A DNA stretch of 17,198 bases. It comes from Chlamydiota bacterium (lineage in GTDB: Bacteria > Chlamydiota > Chlamydiia > Chlamydiales > SM23-39). The position numbers and the translations under genes are program-made. Each line of letters opens with the position of its first letter. The stretch's first letter is position 1. Location: the NCBI GenBank assembly GCA_027449725.1, contig DAIDLB010000085.1:1-17198 (forward strand), in the 5' to 3' direction. Below, piece by piece: positions 5,735 through 13,638 of this stretch. Below the pieces are notes generated by a model, which saw nothing but the letters and a program-made list of their open reading frames with translations, searched no databases and had not been told where the DNA came from.

Positions 5735-7065
5735 ACCTTACGATATGCAGCGAGAGCGGCTTTGGCTTCTTTGGCGTGGTCGAGGATGGGGGCGGGGTAG
5801 CCGGCGACTTTTTGGGAAGACAAGTTGTGGATCTCGTCGGGGGTGAGAGAAGCGAGTTCGGGGATCCACTGTTTGATATAGCGACAGTCGGGATCAAATT
5901 TGGCTTGTTGGGCCCAGGGGTTGAAGATCCGGAAGTAGGGCTGGGCGTCGCAGCCGGTGCTGGCAGACCATTGCCAGTTGCCGTTGTTGACAGCGGGATC
6001 GTAGTCGATGAGGGTCTGGGCAAAGTATTTCTCGCCCCAGCGCCAGTCGATGTGGAGGTCTTTGACAAGGAAGGAGGCGGCGATCATACGGACACGGTTG
6101 TGCATGAAGCCGGTGGCGTTGAGCTCCCGCATGCCGGCGTCGACGATGGGAAAGCCGGTCTTCCCTTCGCACCAGAGGCGGAAGCGCCGCTTGTCGTAGC
6201 TCCAGCGGATCTTGTCGAATTTGGTGTGGAAGGAATGGCCAAGGACGGCTGGGAAAAAGAAGGCTATCGAGGTGAAGAAGTCCCTCCAGTAGAGCGAGCG
6301 GATGAGGGGGTGGTTTTTGGCAAAGGCATGGTAGACTTCGCGTGGCGATACAGTCGTGAACTTCATATGGGCGGAGAGATGGGTCGTGGCGTTGAGAGCG
6401 GGAAAGTCCCTCTCGGATGCGTAGTGGGTACATTTTTGTTTCAGGAGTTTGAGGGCGGCCTTTCTGCCGCCGGGCGCTTGAGAGGCTCTTTTGGGGAGGA
6501 GTTTGCTATAGGAGAAGGTGGAGGGGGCGGTTGAAAAGTTTTTTTTGCGGCAGGGAATGGGCTTCGGGACGGAGAGTTTGGAGGCGATCCGAAAGTAGGG
6601 GGTGAAGAGGGCATAGGGCTTGCCGTCCTTCTTGACGGTTTCTTCCGGAGGGTGGAGAAGGGCGTCGTCAAAGCTGTGAAAGGCGACGGATTGTTTCTTG
6701 CAAACGGCTTCGATGGCTTCGTCGCGAGCAATGCTGTAAGGAGTGTAGTCGCGGTTGACGATGACGGCGTCAATATGAAGTTTTTGAATGCAGCTGCGGA
6801 TGACCACCGCAGGCTTGCCGTAAAAGAGGGCCAGGCGGCCCCCCTTCCGCTTCAGCTCTTCTTCGAGGTCTTCGAGCGATTCGATCATGAACTGCAGGCA
6901 GCGGGAGCTTTTATAGGGATTGCGGCCCACTTGCTCAGGAGTGAAGATGAAGGCAGGAACGACCGTTTCTGCCTGGGCCAGAGCAAAGAGGAGGCCGGTG
7001 TTGTCATCGAGGCGCAAATCGCGCCGAAAAAGGAAGAGTGCTTTTTCATACATGGCTTTATTCAT
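5731..7065 (-). CDS. phrB: Deoxyribodipyrimidine photolyase (class I, cryptochrome/photolyase family)
   Basis: The enzyme splits UV-induced cyclobutane pyrimidine dimers using FADH- and blue light. The N-terminal Rossmann antenna domain starts with ALFLFRRDLRLDDNTG. The C-terminal FAD domain has KTGFPIVDAGMREL, TGFMHNRVRMIAASF, DWRWGEKYFAQ, DPAVNNGNWQWSASTG and PYFRIFNPWAQ, the class I core. The electron-transfer tryptophans equivalent to E. coli W359 (IDWRWGE) and W382 (NWQWSAS) are retained. The frame could open at 7125. I prefer the ATG at 7065 (444 aa) because the extra 20 residues are not photolyase-like and would leave only 10 bases to the divergent gene. No strong ribosome site marks either start; the ATG at 7053 is also possible. 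The stop lies inside a hairpin. Confidence 0.93.
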   Translation of the reverse strand: MNKAMYEKALFLFRRDLRLDDNTGLLFALAQAETVVPAFIFTPEQVGRNPYKSSRCLQFMIESLEDLEEELKRKGGRLALFYGKPAVVIRSCIQKLHIDAVIVNRDYTPYSIARDEAIEAVCKKQSVAFHSFDDALLHPPEETVKKDGKPYALFTPYFRIASKLSVPKPIPCRKKNFSTAPSTFSYSKLLPKRASQAPGGRKAALKLLKQKCTHYASERDFPALNATTHLSAHMKFTTVSPREVYHAFAKNHPLIRSLYWRDFFTSIAFFFPAVLGHSFHTKFDKIRWSYDKRRFRLWCEGKTGFPIVDAGMRELNATGFMHNRVRMIAASFLVKDLHIDWRWGEKYFAQTLIDYDPAVNNGNWQWSASTGCDAQPYFRIFNPWAQQAKFDPDCRYIKQWIPELASLTPDEIHNLSSQKVAGYPAPILDHAKEAKAALAAYRKV

Positions 7066-7135
7066 ACAGGTTCTAAAAAAGAATTTCCAGAAATGAACGG
7101 ATCGGATAAGATTCCGGCCCTTCATTTGAGGTTAT

Positions 7136-8269
7136 ATGATTGGCTCTTTAACTCTTCCGCGTGCAGAACCCCTTGTGTTTTTCGGGCCGCCGGACATGGC
7201 TCACACTTCCGCCAAGACCTGCCGCGTCTGGCAAACGGTGCGAGAAATGATAGGCCGCTGGATCCGGGATCTCTTTTTCTTTCCGATCCCATCTGTTTTA
7301 TCCGCATCGGCAGAGGCAATGTTGAACCGGGAAAAAGAATTTGTAGCGCGCTTTTGGGATCCGGCCTATCCGCTCGACCTCAACTACCCTCTTCAGCAAG
7401 AGATCCGCGATACATTTTCCGTCTACGATCAGCCGATCCAACTCGATGTCGATGGAGAAAGGCTGCAAGCGACCTGCCGGATCATCGAGTCGAAAGGGGC
7501 GGATGAGAATAGCCTCAACTTTGTCCATGTGCTCGGAAGCCTCTCCACTGTGGATAACACCATCTCGGCTCCCTACCCGTATCTTGCTGAGTACTTGAAC
7601 AAGAAAAAAGAGGACCCGACGCTCCCTTCTGCCCGTTTCATTCTGATCTCTCAGTACAATACGAGCTGCAATGGAGTTTCCTGGAGACCGAAGACGATCG
7701 CAGAGTGGGGCAAAGCCCTTTCCCAGATGCTGGAGGCGCTTGCGAAAAAATTTGATCGGCTCCACTGCGCTTTGGGACATTCCAATGGGACGATCTCTCT
7801 TGGAGTAGCGCTAAACCTCCTTTCTCCCGGTGCCATTCCCTCCCTCTCTTGTTTCGACAGAGGACCCTCTTCGACCCAATCGGTCAGCAAGGGATACTGG
7901 GGCGGCGCTCCTCTCTATTTCTTGGCCAATCAGTCAGGGTGGACGGTCGATCTGGGTCAGGAGCTGCACACCTTTTATGAGCACAAGAATGCCTCTGCTT
8001 GCATCGTCTTCGGCGCCCTGCAAGATTACTATTTTCCGGGCGAAGCGGGCTTGACAGAGCATCCCCTGATTGCCAAACTGGAAGCGGAAAACAAGGTCAA
8101 TGTGTTTCTCTTCAATCCTCCAGATCAGCTCGTCCATCCGCGCGCGCATCACGCTCTCCGCGCGGATCTGTTAAACGGCAACTATCTGATCCGCGCTTCC
8201 AATCAAATGGATATGGCGAAAAAAAACTTGGCCCAAATGATTGTCGCTCATTCAGTAGCCACGCGCTGA
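7136..8269 (+). CDS. Alpha/beta-hydrolase-like protein of unknown function
   Basis: The 377-aa protein has a nucleophile elbow GHSNG (214-218, S216) preceded by a hydrophobic strand. Downstream, an aspartate after a strand (VFGALQDYYF, D297) and histidines in VHPRAHHAL (H334, H338, H339) could complete a Ser-Asp-His triad. This order and spacing suit an alpha/beta hydrolase such as a lipase or esterase. The first 65 residues are unlike the rest: two basic/aromatic stretches and FFFPIPSV, with no clear signal peptide. TGAGG lies four bases before the ATG. It faces phrB head to head and overlaps the end of rfbA by 22 bases. I do not recognise the family or its substrate. A secreted lipolytic role in an intracellular bacterium is possible but unsupported. 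Confidence 0.8.
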   Translation: MIGSLTLPRAEPLVFFGPPDMAHTSAKTCRVWQTVREMIGRWIRDLFFFPIPSVLSASAEAMLNREKEFVARFWDPAYPLDLNYPLQQEIRDTFSVYDQPIQLDVDGERLQATCRIIESKGADENSLNFVHVLGSLSTVDNTISAPYPYLAEYLNKKKEDPTLPSARFILISQYNTSCNGVSWRPKTIAEWGKALSQMLEALAKKFDRLHCALGHSNGTISLGVALNLLSPGAIPSLSCFDRGPSSTQSVSKGYWGGAPLYFLANQSGWTVDLGQELHTFYEHKNASACIVFGALQDYYFPGEAGLTEHPLIAKLEAENKVNVFLFNPPDQLVHPRAHHALRADLLNGNYLIRASNQMDMAKKNLAQMIVAHSVATR

Positions 8270-9114
8270 AGATACTCGCCGTACTCGTTATTTTTGTAGA
8301 GCGAGGCGAGGGAGAGGAGCTGGGAGCGGTCGATCATCCCCATCCGATAGGAGATCTCTTCGATACAGGAGATCTTGATCCCCTGCCGCTCCTGGATCGC
8401 CTGGACAAACGAAGATGCCTTTTGGAAAGCGTCGAAGGTGCCTGTGTCGAGCCAGGCATAGCCGCGGCCGAGGAGCTGTACCTTGAGCTTTTGCTGTTCG
8501 AGAAGACGCCGGTTGACTTCTGTGACCTCCAGCTCGCCGCGGCCGGACGGGCGGATCTGCTTGGCGATAGAGACGACTTCCGGACCGTAGAAATAGAGGC
8601 CGGGCACCGCGTAGCTCGAGCGGGGCGCTGCGGGCTTCTCTTCGATATCGAGGACGCGAAACTCGCGGTCGAAGGCGATGACGCCGTAGCGCTGCGGGTC
8701 TTTGACCTGATAGCCAAAGACGAGGCCGCCCGACTTGAGGTCAACCGACTTATTTAATAGAGTCTGAAGATCGTGGCCGTAAAAGATGTTGTCGCCGAGG
8801 ATCAGGGCGACGCTTTCGTTTCCGATGAAATCTTCGGCGAGGAGGAATGCCTGGGCAATTCCTTCCGGACGGAGCTGCACCTGATAGGAAAGCTTGAGAC
8901 CGAGGTGGGAGCCGTCGCCGAAAAGCTTTTCAAAACGGGGCGTGTCTTCGGGGGTTGAGATGATCCGAATTTCGCGGATGCCTGCCAGCATCAGAGTCGA
9001 GAGCGGGTAATAGATCATCGGCTTGTCGAAGATCGGAAGGAGCTGCTTGCAGATCGCAATCGTCGCCGGATAGAGCCTCGTGCCGCTGCCGCCGGCCAAT
9101 AGAATCCCTTTCAC
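8248..9114 (-). CDS. rfbA: Glucose-1-phosphate thymidylyltransferase
   Basis: RmlA/RfbA joins dTTP and glucose-1-phosphate to give dTDP-glucose, the first step toward dTDP-rhamnose and other deoxysugars. At 288 aa it is typical in length. It shows LLAGGSGTRLYP (6-16, nucleotide loop), KQLLPIFDKPMIYYPLST, PEGIAQAF (83-90), LGDNIFYG (106-113, metal aspartate) and, near the end, GYAWLDTGTFDA. The start is GTG at 9114, overlapping the hpt stop as GTGA, with GGAGG four bases upstream. It is probably the last gene of the ten-gene run. No rfbB, C or D is present in the window, so the later steps must be elsewhere or the dTDP-glucose has another use. Confidence 0.95.
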   Translation of the reverse strand: MKGILLAGGSGTRLYPATIAICKQLLPIFDKPMIYYPLSTLMLAGIREIRIISTPEDTPRFEKLFGDGSHLGLKLSYQVQLRPEGIAQAFLLAEDFIGNESVALILGDNIFYGHDLQTLLNKSVDLKSGGLVFGYQVKDPQRYGVIAFDREFRVLDIEEKPAAPRSSYAVPGLYFYGPEVVSIAKQIRPSGRGELEVTEVNRRLLEQQKLKVQLLGRGYAWLDTGTFDAFQKASSFVQAIQERQGIKISCIEEISYRMGMIDRSQLLSLASLYKNNEYGEYLQRVATE

Positions 9115-9632
9115 TCTTCCTCCAGGGTGAAGATGCCGGGAAGCCCTCGGAACCGCTCTTTATAATCGAGGCCGTAGCCGATCACAAATTCCGACCCGAT
9201 CGAAAACCCCGAACGGTCGGGGCGGAAATCGCTTCTGCGAGGTATTTTCCTTGAGAGCAATACGAGCGTTTTCAGGCTGTTTGGCTCTTTTTTCTTCAGA
9301 GCTTCTTGAAGGGCAAAAAGGGTGTGGCCCGAATCGAAGATGTCGTCGACGAGAAGGACGTCGCGCCCGGAGATCTCCAACGCGTCGAGACCGAGGATGG
9401 TCAACTCGCCGCGCTCCGCCCCTTTTGCTCCATAGCTGCTGCACTGAACCGTCTGCAGATCGCACGGAACGGTGACCTGGCGGATCAAGTCCGCGGCAAA
9501 ACAGATGGCTCCTTTCAAAACCATCACGATGACGAGATCGAGATCGGCGTAGTCCCGATCGATCTCGGCGGCAATTTCGGAAATCTTAGATGCGATCTGC
9601 TCTTTGCCGATCAGCGGCTTCACCTTGACCAA
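9111..9632 (-). CDS. hpt: Hypoxanthine phosphoribosyltransferase
   Basis: HPRT attaches PRPP-derived ribose phosphate to hypoxanthine or guanine for purine salvage. The 173-aa protein contains the PRPP loop LLVDDIFDSGHT (93-104), LKGAICFAADL at 39-49, the flexible-loop region CSSYG, and the base-binding FVIGYGLDY (149-157). The apparent start is TTG (9632), seven bases after GAGGGG; a GTG two codons later is the alternative. Both lie inside the end of accC (overlap 47 bases), and the stop overlaps the rfbA start. I recall that the reduced Chlamydia pathogens lack this salvage enzyme, so its presence fits an environmental relative. Confidence 0.93.
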   Translation of the reverse strand: MVKVKPLIGKEQIASKISEIAAEIDRDYADLDLVIVMVLKGAICFAADLIRQVTVPCDLQTVQCSSYGAKGAERGELTILGLDALEISGRDVLLVDDIFDSGHTLFALQEALKKKEPNSLKTLVLLSRKIPRRSDFRPDRSGFSIGSEFVIGYGLDYKERFRGLPGIFTLEEE

Positions 9633-10980
9633 ATGTACACCCCTCGGAAATCAATTGGTCAATATACCCGATTGTGTACTCATTGGTCAAAAAGCGCGTG
9701 TCTTCCAGCATGAATTGGTGGAAGGGGATCGTCGTATGGACTCCGCGGATATGGAATTCGCGGAGCGCCCGCTTGGCCCTCGCAATCGCTTCCGTCCGGT
9801 TTTTCCCGTGGATGATCAGCTTGGCAATCATCGAATCGTAGTACGGGGGAATGCGGTATCCGCCGTAGCATGCGCTATCGACGCGGATATGGGGTCCGCC
9901 CGGAGGCAGGTAGTGCTCGAGCAGTCCCGGCGACGGAGCAAACTGGAGGTGCGGATTTTCCGCGTTGATCCGAAGCTCGAAAACGTGGCCGTTGAAGGCG
10001 ACGTCTTTTTGGCGAAGGTCGAGCTTCTCCCCTTTCGCGATGCGGATCTGCTGCTGCACGAGGTCGATGCCGGTCAGCACTTCCGTGACCGTATGCTCGA
10101 CTTGGATCCGCGTATTGACTTCCATGAAATAAAAGTTGCGGTCCTGGTCGAGGAGAAACTCCACCGTGCCGACAGAGTGGTATTTCGCCGCGCGGACAAT
10201 TTCAACCGCCGCAGCGCCTAGTTTTTTCCGGAGCGAATCGTCGACACAGGGACTCGGCGTCTCTTCGATGAGCTTTTGACGGCGGCGCTGGATGGTGCAG
10301 TCCCTCTCGCCGAGGTGGACGTAGTTGCCGAATTTATCCCCCATCACCTGCACTTCGACGTGGCGCGGATTGACGATCATCTTTTCGAGATAGACATCCG
10401 GGTTGCCGAAACTCACCTGAGCTTCTTGGCGCGCCGCTTCGAATTTACTGATAAAATCTTCTTCGGAGATTGCGATCCGGATCCCCTTTCCCCCGCCTCC
10501 GGCTACCGCCTTGATGAAAATGGGGAAACCGAACTTGCGGGCTTCTTTCAGCCCCTGCTCAGCCGTTTCGACAATCCCGTCAGATCCGGGAATCACGGGG
10601 CAGCGGACGCCCTTCGCCGTCGCCTTTGCCCGCGCCTTATCCCCCAAAAGGGAGATCGTCGAGGAGGAAGGACCGATGAACGTCAATCCCGAGCATTCGC
10701 AGATCGAGGCGAAATTGGAGTTTTCACTCAAAAAGCCGTAGCCGGGATGGACCGCGTCAGCGCCGGTGATCTCACAGGCTGCGATGATATTCGGGATTTT
10801 CAGATAGGACTTGGCAGCCGGAGCTTCCCCGATGCAGACCGCTTCGTCGGCCTGATGGACATGCAGAGCATCTGCATCGCCTTGCGAATAAACGGCCACC
10901 GTCTGAAGGCCCAGGTCGTGGCAGGCACGGATGATGCGGACGGCAATTTCGCCGCGATTGGCTATGAGCACTTTATGCAT
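9586..10980 (-). CDS. accC: Acetyl-CoA carboxylase, biotin carboxylase subunit
   Basis: AccC carboxylates the biotin on AccB with ATP and bicarbonate, opening fatty-acid synthesis. The 464-aa protein starts MHKVLIANRGEIAVRI and has HPGYGFLSEN (78-87), the ATP-grasp glycine loop AGGGGKGIRI (160-169), GERDCTIQRRRQKLIEE and MEVNTRIQVEH, with the C-terminal PPYYDSMIAKLI. It is about 15 residues longer than E. coli AccC; the extra tail after ISEG overlaps hpt and is probably not functional sequence. ATG at 10980 follows the accB stop by three bases. AccB and AccC adjacency is standard, and this pair also follows efp in Chlamydia. Confidence 0.97.
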   Translation of the reverse strand: MHKVLIANRGEIAVRIIRACHDLGLQTVAVYSQGDADALHVHQADEAVCIGEAPAAKSYLKIPNIIAACEITGADAVHPGYGFLSENSNFASICECSGLTFIGPSSSTISLLGDKARAKATAKGVRCPVIPGSDGIVETAEQGLKEARKFGFPIFIKAVAGGGGKGIRIAISEEDFISKFEAARQEAQVSFGNPDVYLEKMIVNPRHVEVQVMGDKFGNYVHLGERDCTIQRRRQKLIEETPSPCVDDSLRKKLGAAAVEIVRAAKYHSVGTVEFLLDQDRNFYFMEVNTRIQVEHTVTEVLTGIDLVQQQIRIAKGEKLDLRQKDVAFNGHVFELRINAENPHLQFAPSPGLLEHYLPPGGPHIRVDSACYGGYRIPPYYDSMIAKLIIHGKNRTEAIARAKRALREFHIRGVHTTIPFHQFMLEDTRFLTNEYTIGYIDQLISEGCTFGQGEAADRQRADRI

Positions 10981-10983
10981 ACG

Positions 10984-11451
10984 TTACTCGATTCGGAACA
11001 TCTTGGAGCCGAACTCGACCGGCTGTGTATTCTCGATCAGGATCTCTGCGACCGTCCCTTTTTTGCCTGCCTTCACCTCATTGAGGACTTTCATCGCCTC
11101 AATGATGCAGACCACGGTATTCTCTTCAACGCGGTCGCCCACCTTCACAAATGAGGGCTGGCCGGGCGAAGCTGAAGAATAAAACGTCCCGACCATCGGC
11201 GAGGTCACAAACGTGCCGCTTGGCTCCGGGAGGCTCTGGGGGACTGCGCCCTTCGGAGACGCTGCTTTCACAGGTTCCTGCGGGTGGGCTTCCTGCCTGG
11301 GCGGATAATACGGAGGCGGAAGCTGCGCTGCGGGAAGGACATCTCCCTCTTTTTCCAGCTGAATTTCGAAATCTCCGCTCTTTACGACAATCTTCTTCAG
11401 CTTGCTGCTCTCCAAGATCGCCGTCAACTCTTTAATTTGTTCTACGTTCAC
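10984..11451 (-). CDS. accB: Biotin carboxyl carrier protein of acetyl-CoA carboxylase
   Basis: AccB carries the biotin that moves carboxyl groups from AccC to the transferase. Of the 155 residues, about 1-37 form the N-terminal interaction region (MNVEQIKELTAILESSKLKK). Residues 40-80 are a proline/alanine-rich mobile linker. Residues 81-155 are the biotinyl domain, with SPMVGTFY and IEAMKVLNEV, where K121 is the biotinylated lysine. The start is GTG at 11451, one base after the efp stop. The partner accC follows three bases after its own stop. Confidence 0.96.
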   Translation of the reverse strand: MNVEQIKELTAILESSKLKKIVVKSGDFEIQLEKEGDVLPAAQLPPPYYPPRQEAHPQEPVKAASPKGAVPQSLPEPSGTFVTSPMVGTFYSSASPGQPSFVKVGDRVEENTVVCIIEAMKVLNEVKAGKKGTVAEILIENTQPVEFGSKMFRIE

Positions 11452-11452
11452 C

Positions 11453-12016
11453 TTACACTCTCTGTATGTACTCGTTGGTCTGCGTATCGACCTTGATCAC
11501 ATCTCCGCTTTCAATAAAGAGCGGAACCTGAATTTTGGCTCCCGTCTCCAGCATCGCGAGCTTCGTAGCGCTCGACCCTGCTGCTGCGGACTCTCCTTCT
11601 CCGCTATCTGTCTTGACAACCATGATCTCGAGGAACTGGGGCAGTTCGACGGCGAAAATCGTGTCGCCGTAAAACATCGCTTTGACCTGGATCCCCTCTT
11701 TCAGGAAATGGATCCTGTCTCCCAAGACCTGCGAGGCAACCTGGATCTGATCCAGAGTGCCGATATCGAGGAACAGGTATTCCTTTCCCTCTGGATAGAG
11801 AAACTCGAGGATCCGCTCGGCCAGCTGTACTTCCTGTATAGTCTGATCGAGCTTAAAGCTCTTTTCAACAACCTCGTCTGTGATGAGGTTGCGCAGTTTC
11901 GTCTTCACGAAGGGGTTTCCCTTCGCGACTGTGACCTTGACGCTCGACTCGACCCGGAAAATTTTCCCGTCGAGGTTGATCGTCATGCCGGGCGAGATCT
12001 GATTGGCTGTCGTCAT
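11453..12016 (-). CDS. efp: Translation elongation factor P (divergent chlamydial paralogue)
   Basis: EF-P relieves ribosomes stalled at proline runs. The 188-aa protein has the three beta-barrel domains of EF-P, ending GDVIKVDTQTNEYIQRV. The tip lysine that is post-translationally modified in many bacteria is K32, in VTVAKGNPF instead of the usual KPGKGQAF. The proline before the tip glycine is missing and the loop is altered. From memory, C. trachomatis CT122 has the same kind of loop (NKGESF) and the same EYIQRV ending, and Chlamydiae encode a second, more classical EF-P; this would be the CT122 type. ATG at 12016 lies one base after the preceding stop. The frame is open further upstream, but that part belongs to the HAD gene. 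Confidence 0.95.
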   Translation of the reverse strand: MTTANQISPGMTINLDGKIFRVESSVKVTVAKGNPFVKTKLRNLITDEVVEKSFKLDQTIQEVQLAERILEFLYPEGKEYLFLDIGTLDQIQVASQVLGDRIHFLKEGIQVKAMFYGDTIFAVELPQFLEIMVVKTDSGEGESAAAGSSATKLAMLETGAKIQVPLFIESGDVIKVDTQTNEYIQRV

Positions 12017-12017
12017 A

Positions 12018-12662
12018 CTAAAAATATTCCAATAGTTCGGACAGTTCGCGGATCGAATGGTCGATCCAATTTTCATTCTTCCATAATAAGCCTCTGCCCC
12101 ACCGCATATGGACGGTACGAAGGCCCAGCTCGTGCGCAGGGAGAAGATCCATCGGAACCCGGTCTCCCACTACAGCGCATTGAGAAGGAAGTGCTAAAAA
12201 TTCGTTTAACAAAGTCTCGTAACAAGGCTTTTTAATCGAATCTTCAGGGACCATAATCTTACTGAACATTGACAGTTCAAATCCAGCTTTTTTAATTTTT
12301 TCAAGCTGAAAAGGTTGTTTGCCGCCGGTAACTACGGCCAGCCGGTGTCCTTTGCCATATAGGGCCTGCAAAACATTTTTTGCGTCCGGCGTCTCCGGGA
12401 TCGCAAAATCATGAGGAAGGGGTGCCGTATAGAGGGAGAGGGCCTCTTCAAAGAGATGGAGGGCGCCATAGCGCCTAAGAATTTCGTGCAGAGCGTCTTT
12501 TGAACTGGCGCTTTTTTGGTTCAGCTGAATGAGCTCAGCCTCGGCCGATTTCGGAAGAACTCCTCTCTCTTCCCCCATTTTAAAAATAAGGTTTAACTTG
12601 AACGGAGTCACTGATCCTGAAGTATCGATCAGCGTATCGTCAAGGTCAAAGACTATCAACAA
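12018..12662 (-). CDS. HAD-superfamily hydrolase (phosphatase-like)
   Basis: The 214-aa protein has the HAD motifs: FDLDDTLID (5-13; nucleophile D6 and acid/base D8), VVTGG (motif II), the lysine of SIKKPCYE (motif III) and VGDRVPMDLLPA (motif IV). A helical cap between motifs I and II resembles phosphoglycolate phosphatase and pyrimidine 5'-nucleotidase relatives, so a small phosphate monoester is the likely substrate. The start must be TTG (12662, or the next codon, also TTG), because a TGA precedes in frame; AGGAG sits at good distance. It overlaps the end of yvcK by 17 bases and abuts efp. Substrate not assignable from sequence. Confidence 0.9.
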   Translation of the reverse strand: MLIVFDLDDTLIDTSGSVTPFKLNLIFKMGEERGVLPKSAEAELIQLNQKSASSKDALHEILRRYGALHLFEEALSLYTAPLPHDFAIPETPDAKNVLQALYGKGHRLAVVTGGKQPFQLEKIKKAGFELSMFSKIMVPEDSIKKPCYETLLNEFLALPSQCAVVGDRVPMDLLPAHELGLRTVHMRWGRGLLWKNENWIDHSIRELSELLEYF

Positions 12663-13638
12663 TTTTCATCAACTCCTGTGCAAGCTTTCTCGAATCGTGG
12701 CGGATCAGGCTGCGCTTTAAAAGATCTTTTTTTCCTTGTGTTTCGGCGGGCCGGCCGAGCAGGTCCGCAAAGATCATCCTCGGGTCGTCCATATCGTTTT
12801 CGACCAGATCCCCTTCGGCCGAGTAAAGAGCAATCAACTCTTCCGGAGGATGCTCCTTGTTCATCAAAATATAGTCGAAGAGATCTCCTCCAAGATATTG
12901 GACGATTTCTTTCAGGTACTGGCTCGTCTTGAAGCCCGTCGTCTGCCCCTTTCGGTTCATCAAATTGACGACGAAGATTTTCTTCGCTTTCGCCTGGTGG
13001 AGCGCTTCGGAGACTCCTTCGACCAAAAGATTCGGGATGATCGACGTATGGAAACCGCCGGGCCCCAGGACGATCAGGTCGGCTTGCCGGATTGCGTCGA
13101 GGACGTGGGGATTCACCTCGGGGATCGGTTCGAGGTAGATCGACTTGTATCCGCGGTCGATCTCCTGCGAAAGATAGATCTCCCGCTCGCTTTCCAACAC
13201 TCTGCGGTCGTTCAAGATCATCTTGAGCCGCACCTGGTGCGTCGTCACCGGTATGACCTTGCCCTCGATGAATAAAATTCTCCCGGCCTCTTCAACCGCT
13301 TTTTCGAAACTGCCGGTCACTTTTTCAAGCGCGGAAAGGAGAAGATTGCCGAAGCTGTGCCCTTCAAGCCCCCCTTGCTCAAAGCGGTAATTCATGAGGC
13401 TCCGCATCAAGCGGCTTGAGTTGGAAAGGGCGACGAGGCACTGCCTCACATCTCCGGGCGGCAAAACGCCAAGCTCGTCGCGCAAAATGCCCGTGCTGCC
13501 GCCGTCATCCGCCATCGAGACGATCGCAGTCAACTCGACAGAGTATTTCTTTAAGCCGCGGAGCACTGCAAAATTTCCCGTCCCCCCTCCAATCACCACG
13601 ATCCGTTTCATGGGCTGAAGGCCATATTTCAGTTTCAA
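12646..13638 (-). CDS. yvcK: YvcK/CofD-like protein (gluconeogenesis factor)
   Basis: YvcK proteins bind UDP-sugars and influence carbon routing and peptidoglycan synthesis; in B. subtilis yvcK is needed on gluconeogenic carbon. The 330-aa protein shows IVVIGGGTGNFAVLRGL (13-29), SMADDGGSTGILRDELG (42-58), LPPGDVRQCLVAL, GHSFGNLLL, VLGPGGFHTSIIPNLL and NLMNRKGQTTGF, all family hallmarks. The likely start is TTG at 13638, overlapping the rpe stop (TTGA), with AAGGAG six bases upstream. The ATG nine codons on has no ribosome site. It lies between rpe and efp, an insertion compared with the order I recall for C. trachomatis. Family certain; role in this organism inferred. Confidence 0.92.
   Translation of the reverse strand: MKLKYGLQPMKRIVVIGGGTGNFAVLRGLKKYSVELTAIVSMADDGGSTGILRDELGVLPPGDVRQCLVALSNSSRLMRSLMNYRFEQGGLEGHSFGNLLLSALEKVTGSFEKAVEEAGRILFIEGKVIPVTTHQVRLKMILNDRRVLESEREIYLSQEIDRGYKSIYLEPIPEVNPHVLDAIRQADLIVLGPGGFHTSIIPNLLVEGVSEALHQAKAKKIFVVNLMNRKGQTTGFKTSQYLKEIVQYLGGDLFDYILMNKEHPPEELIALYSAEGDLVENDMDDPRMIFADLLGRPAETQGKKDLLKRSLIRHDSRKLAQELMKIVDSL

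Noticed and set aside
5776..6534. 252-codon plus-strand frame over phrB
   Set aside because: Gly/Val/Glu-rich antisense shadow of a clear photolyase.
7066..7125. 20-residue N-terminal extension of photolyase from an ATG at 7125
   Set aside because: It is not photolyase-like, has no convincing ribosome site and would leave only 10 bases to the divergent gene at 7136.
9604..11154. 205- and 292-codon plus-strand frames over accC and accB
   Set aside because: Antisense to strongly conserved accC/accB, with no motifs.
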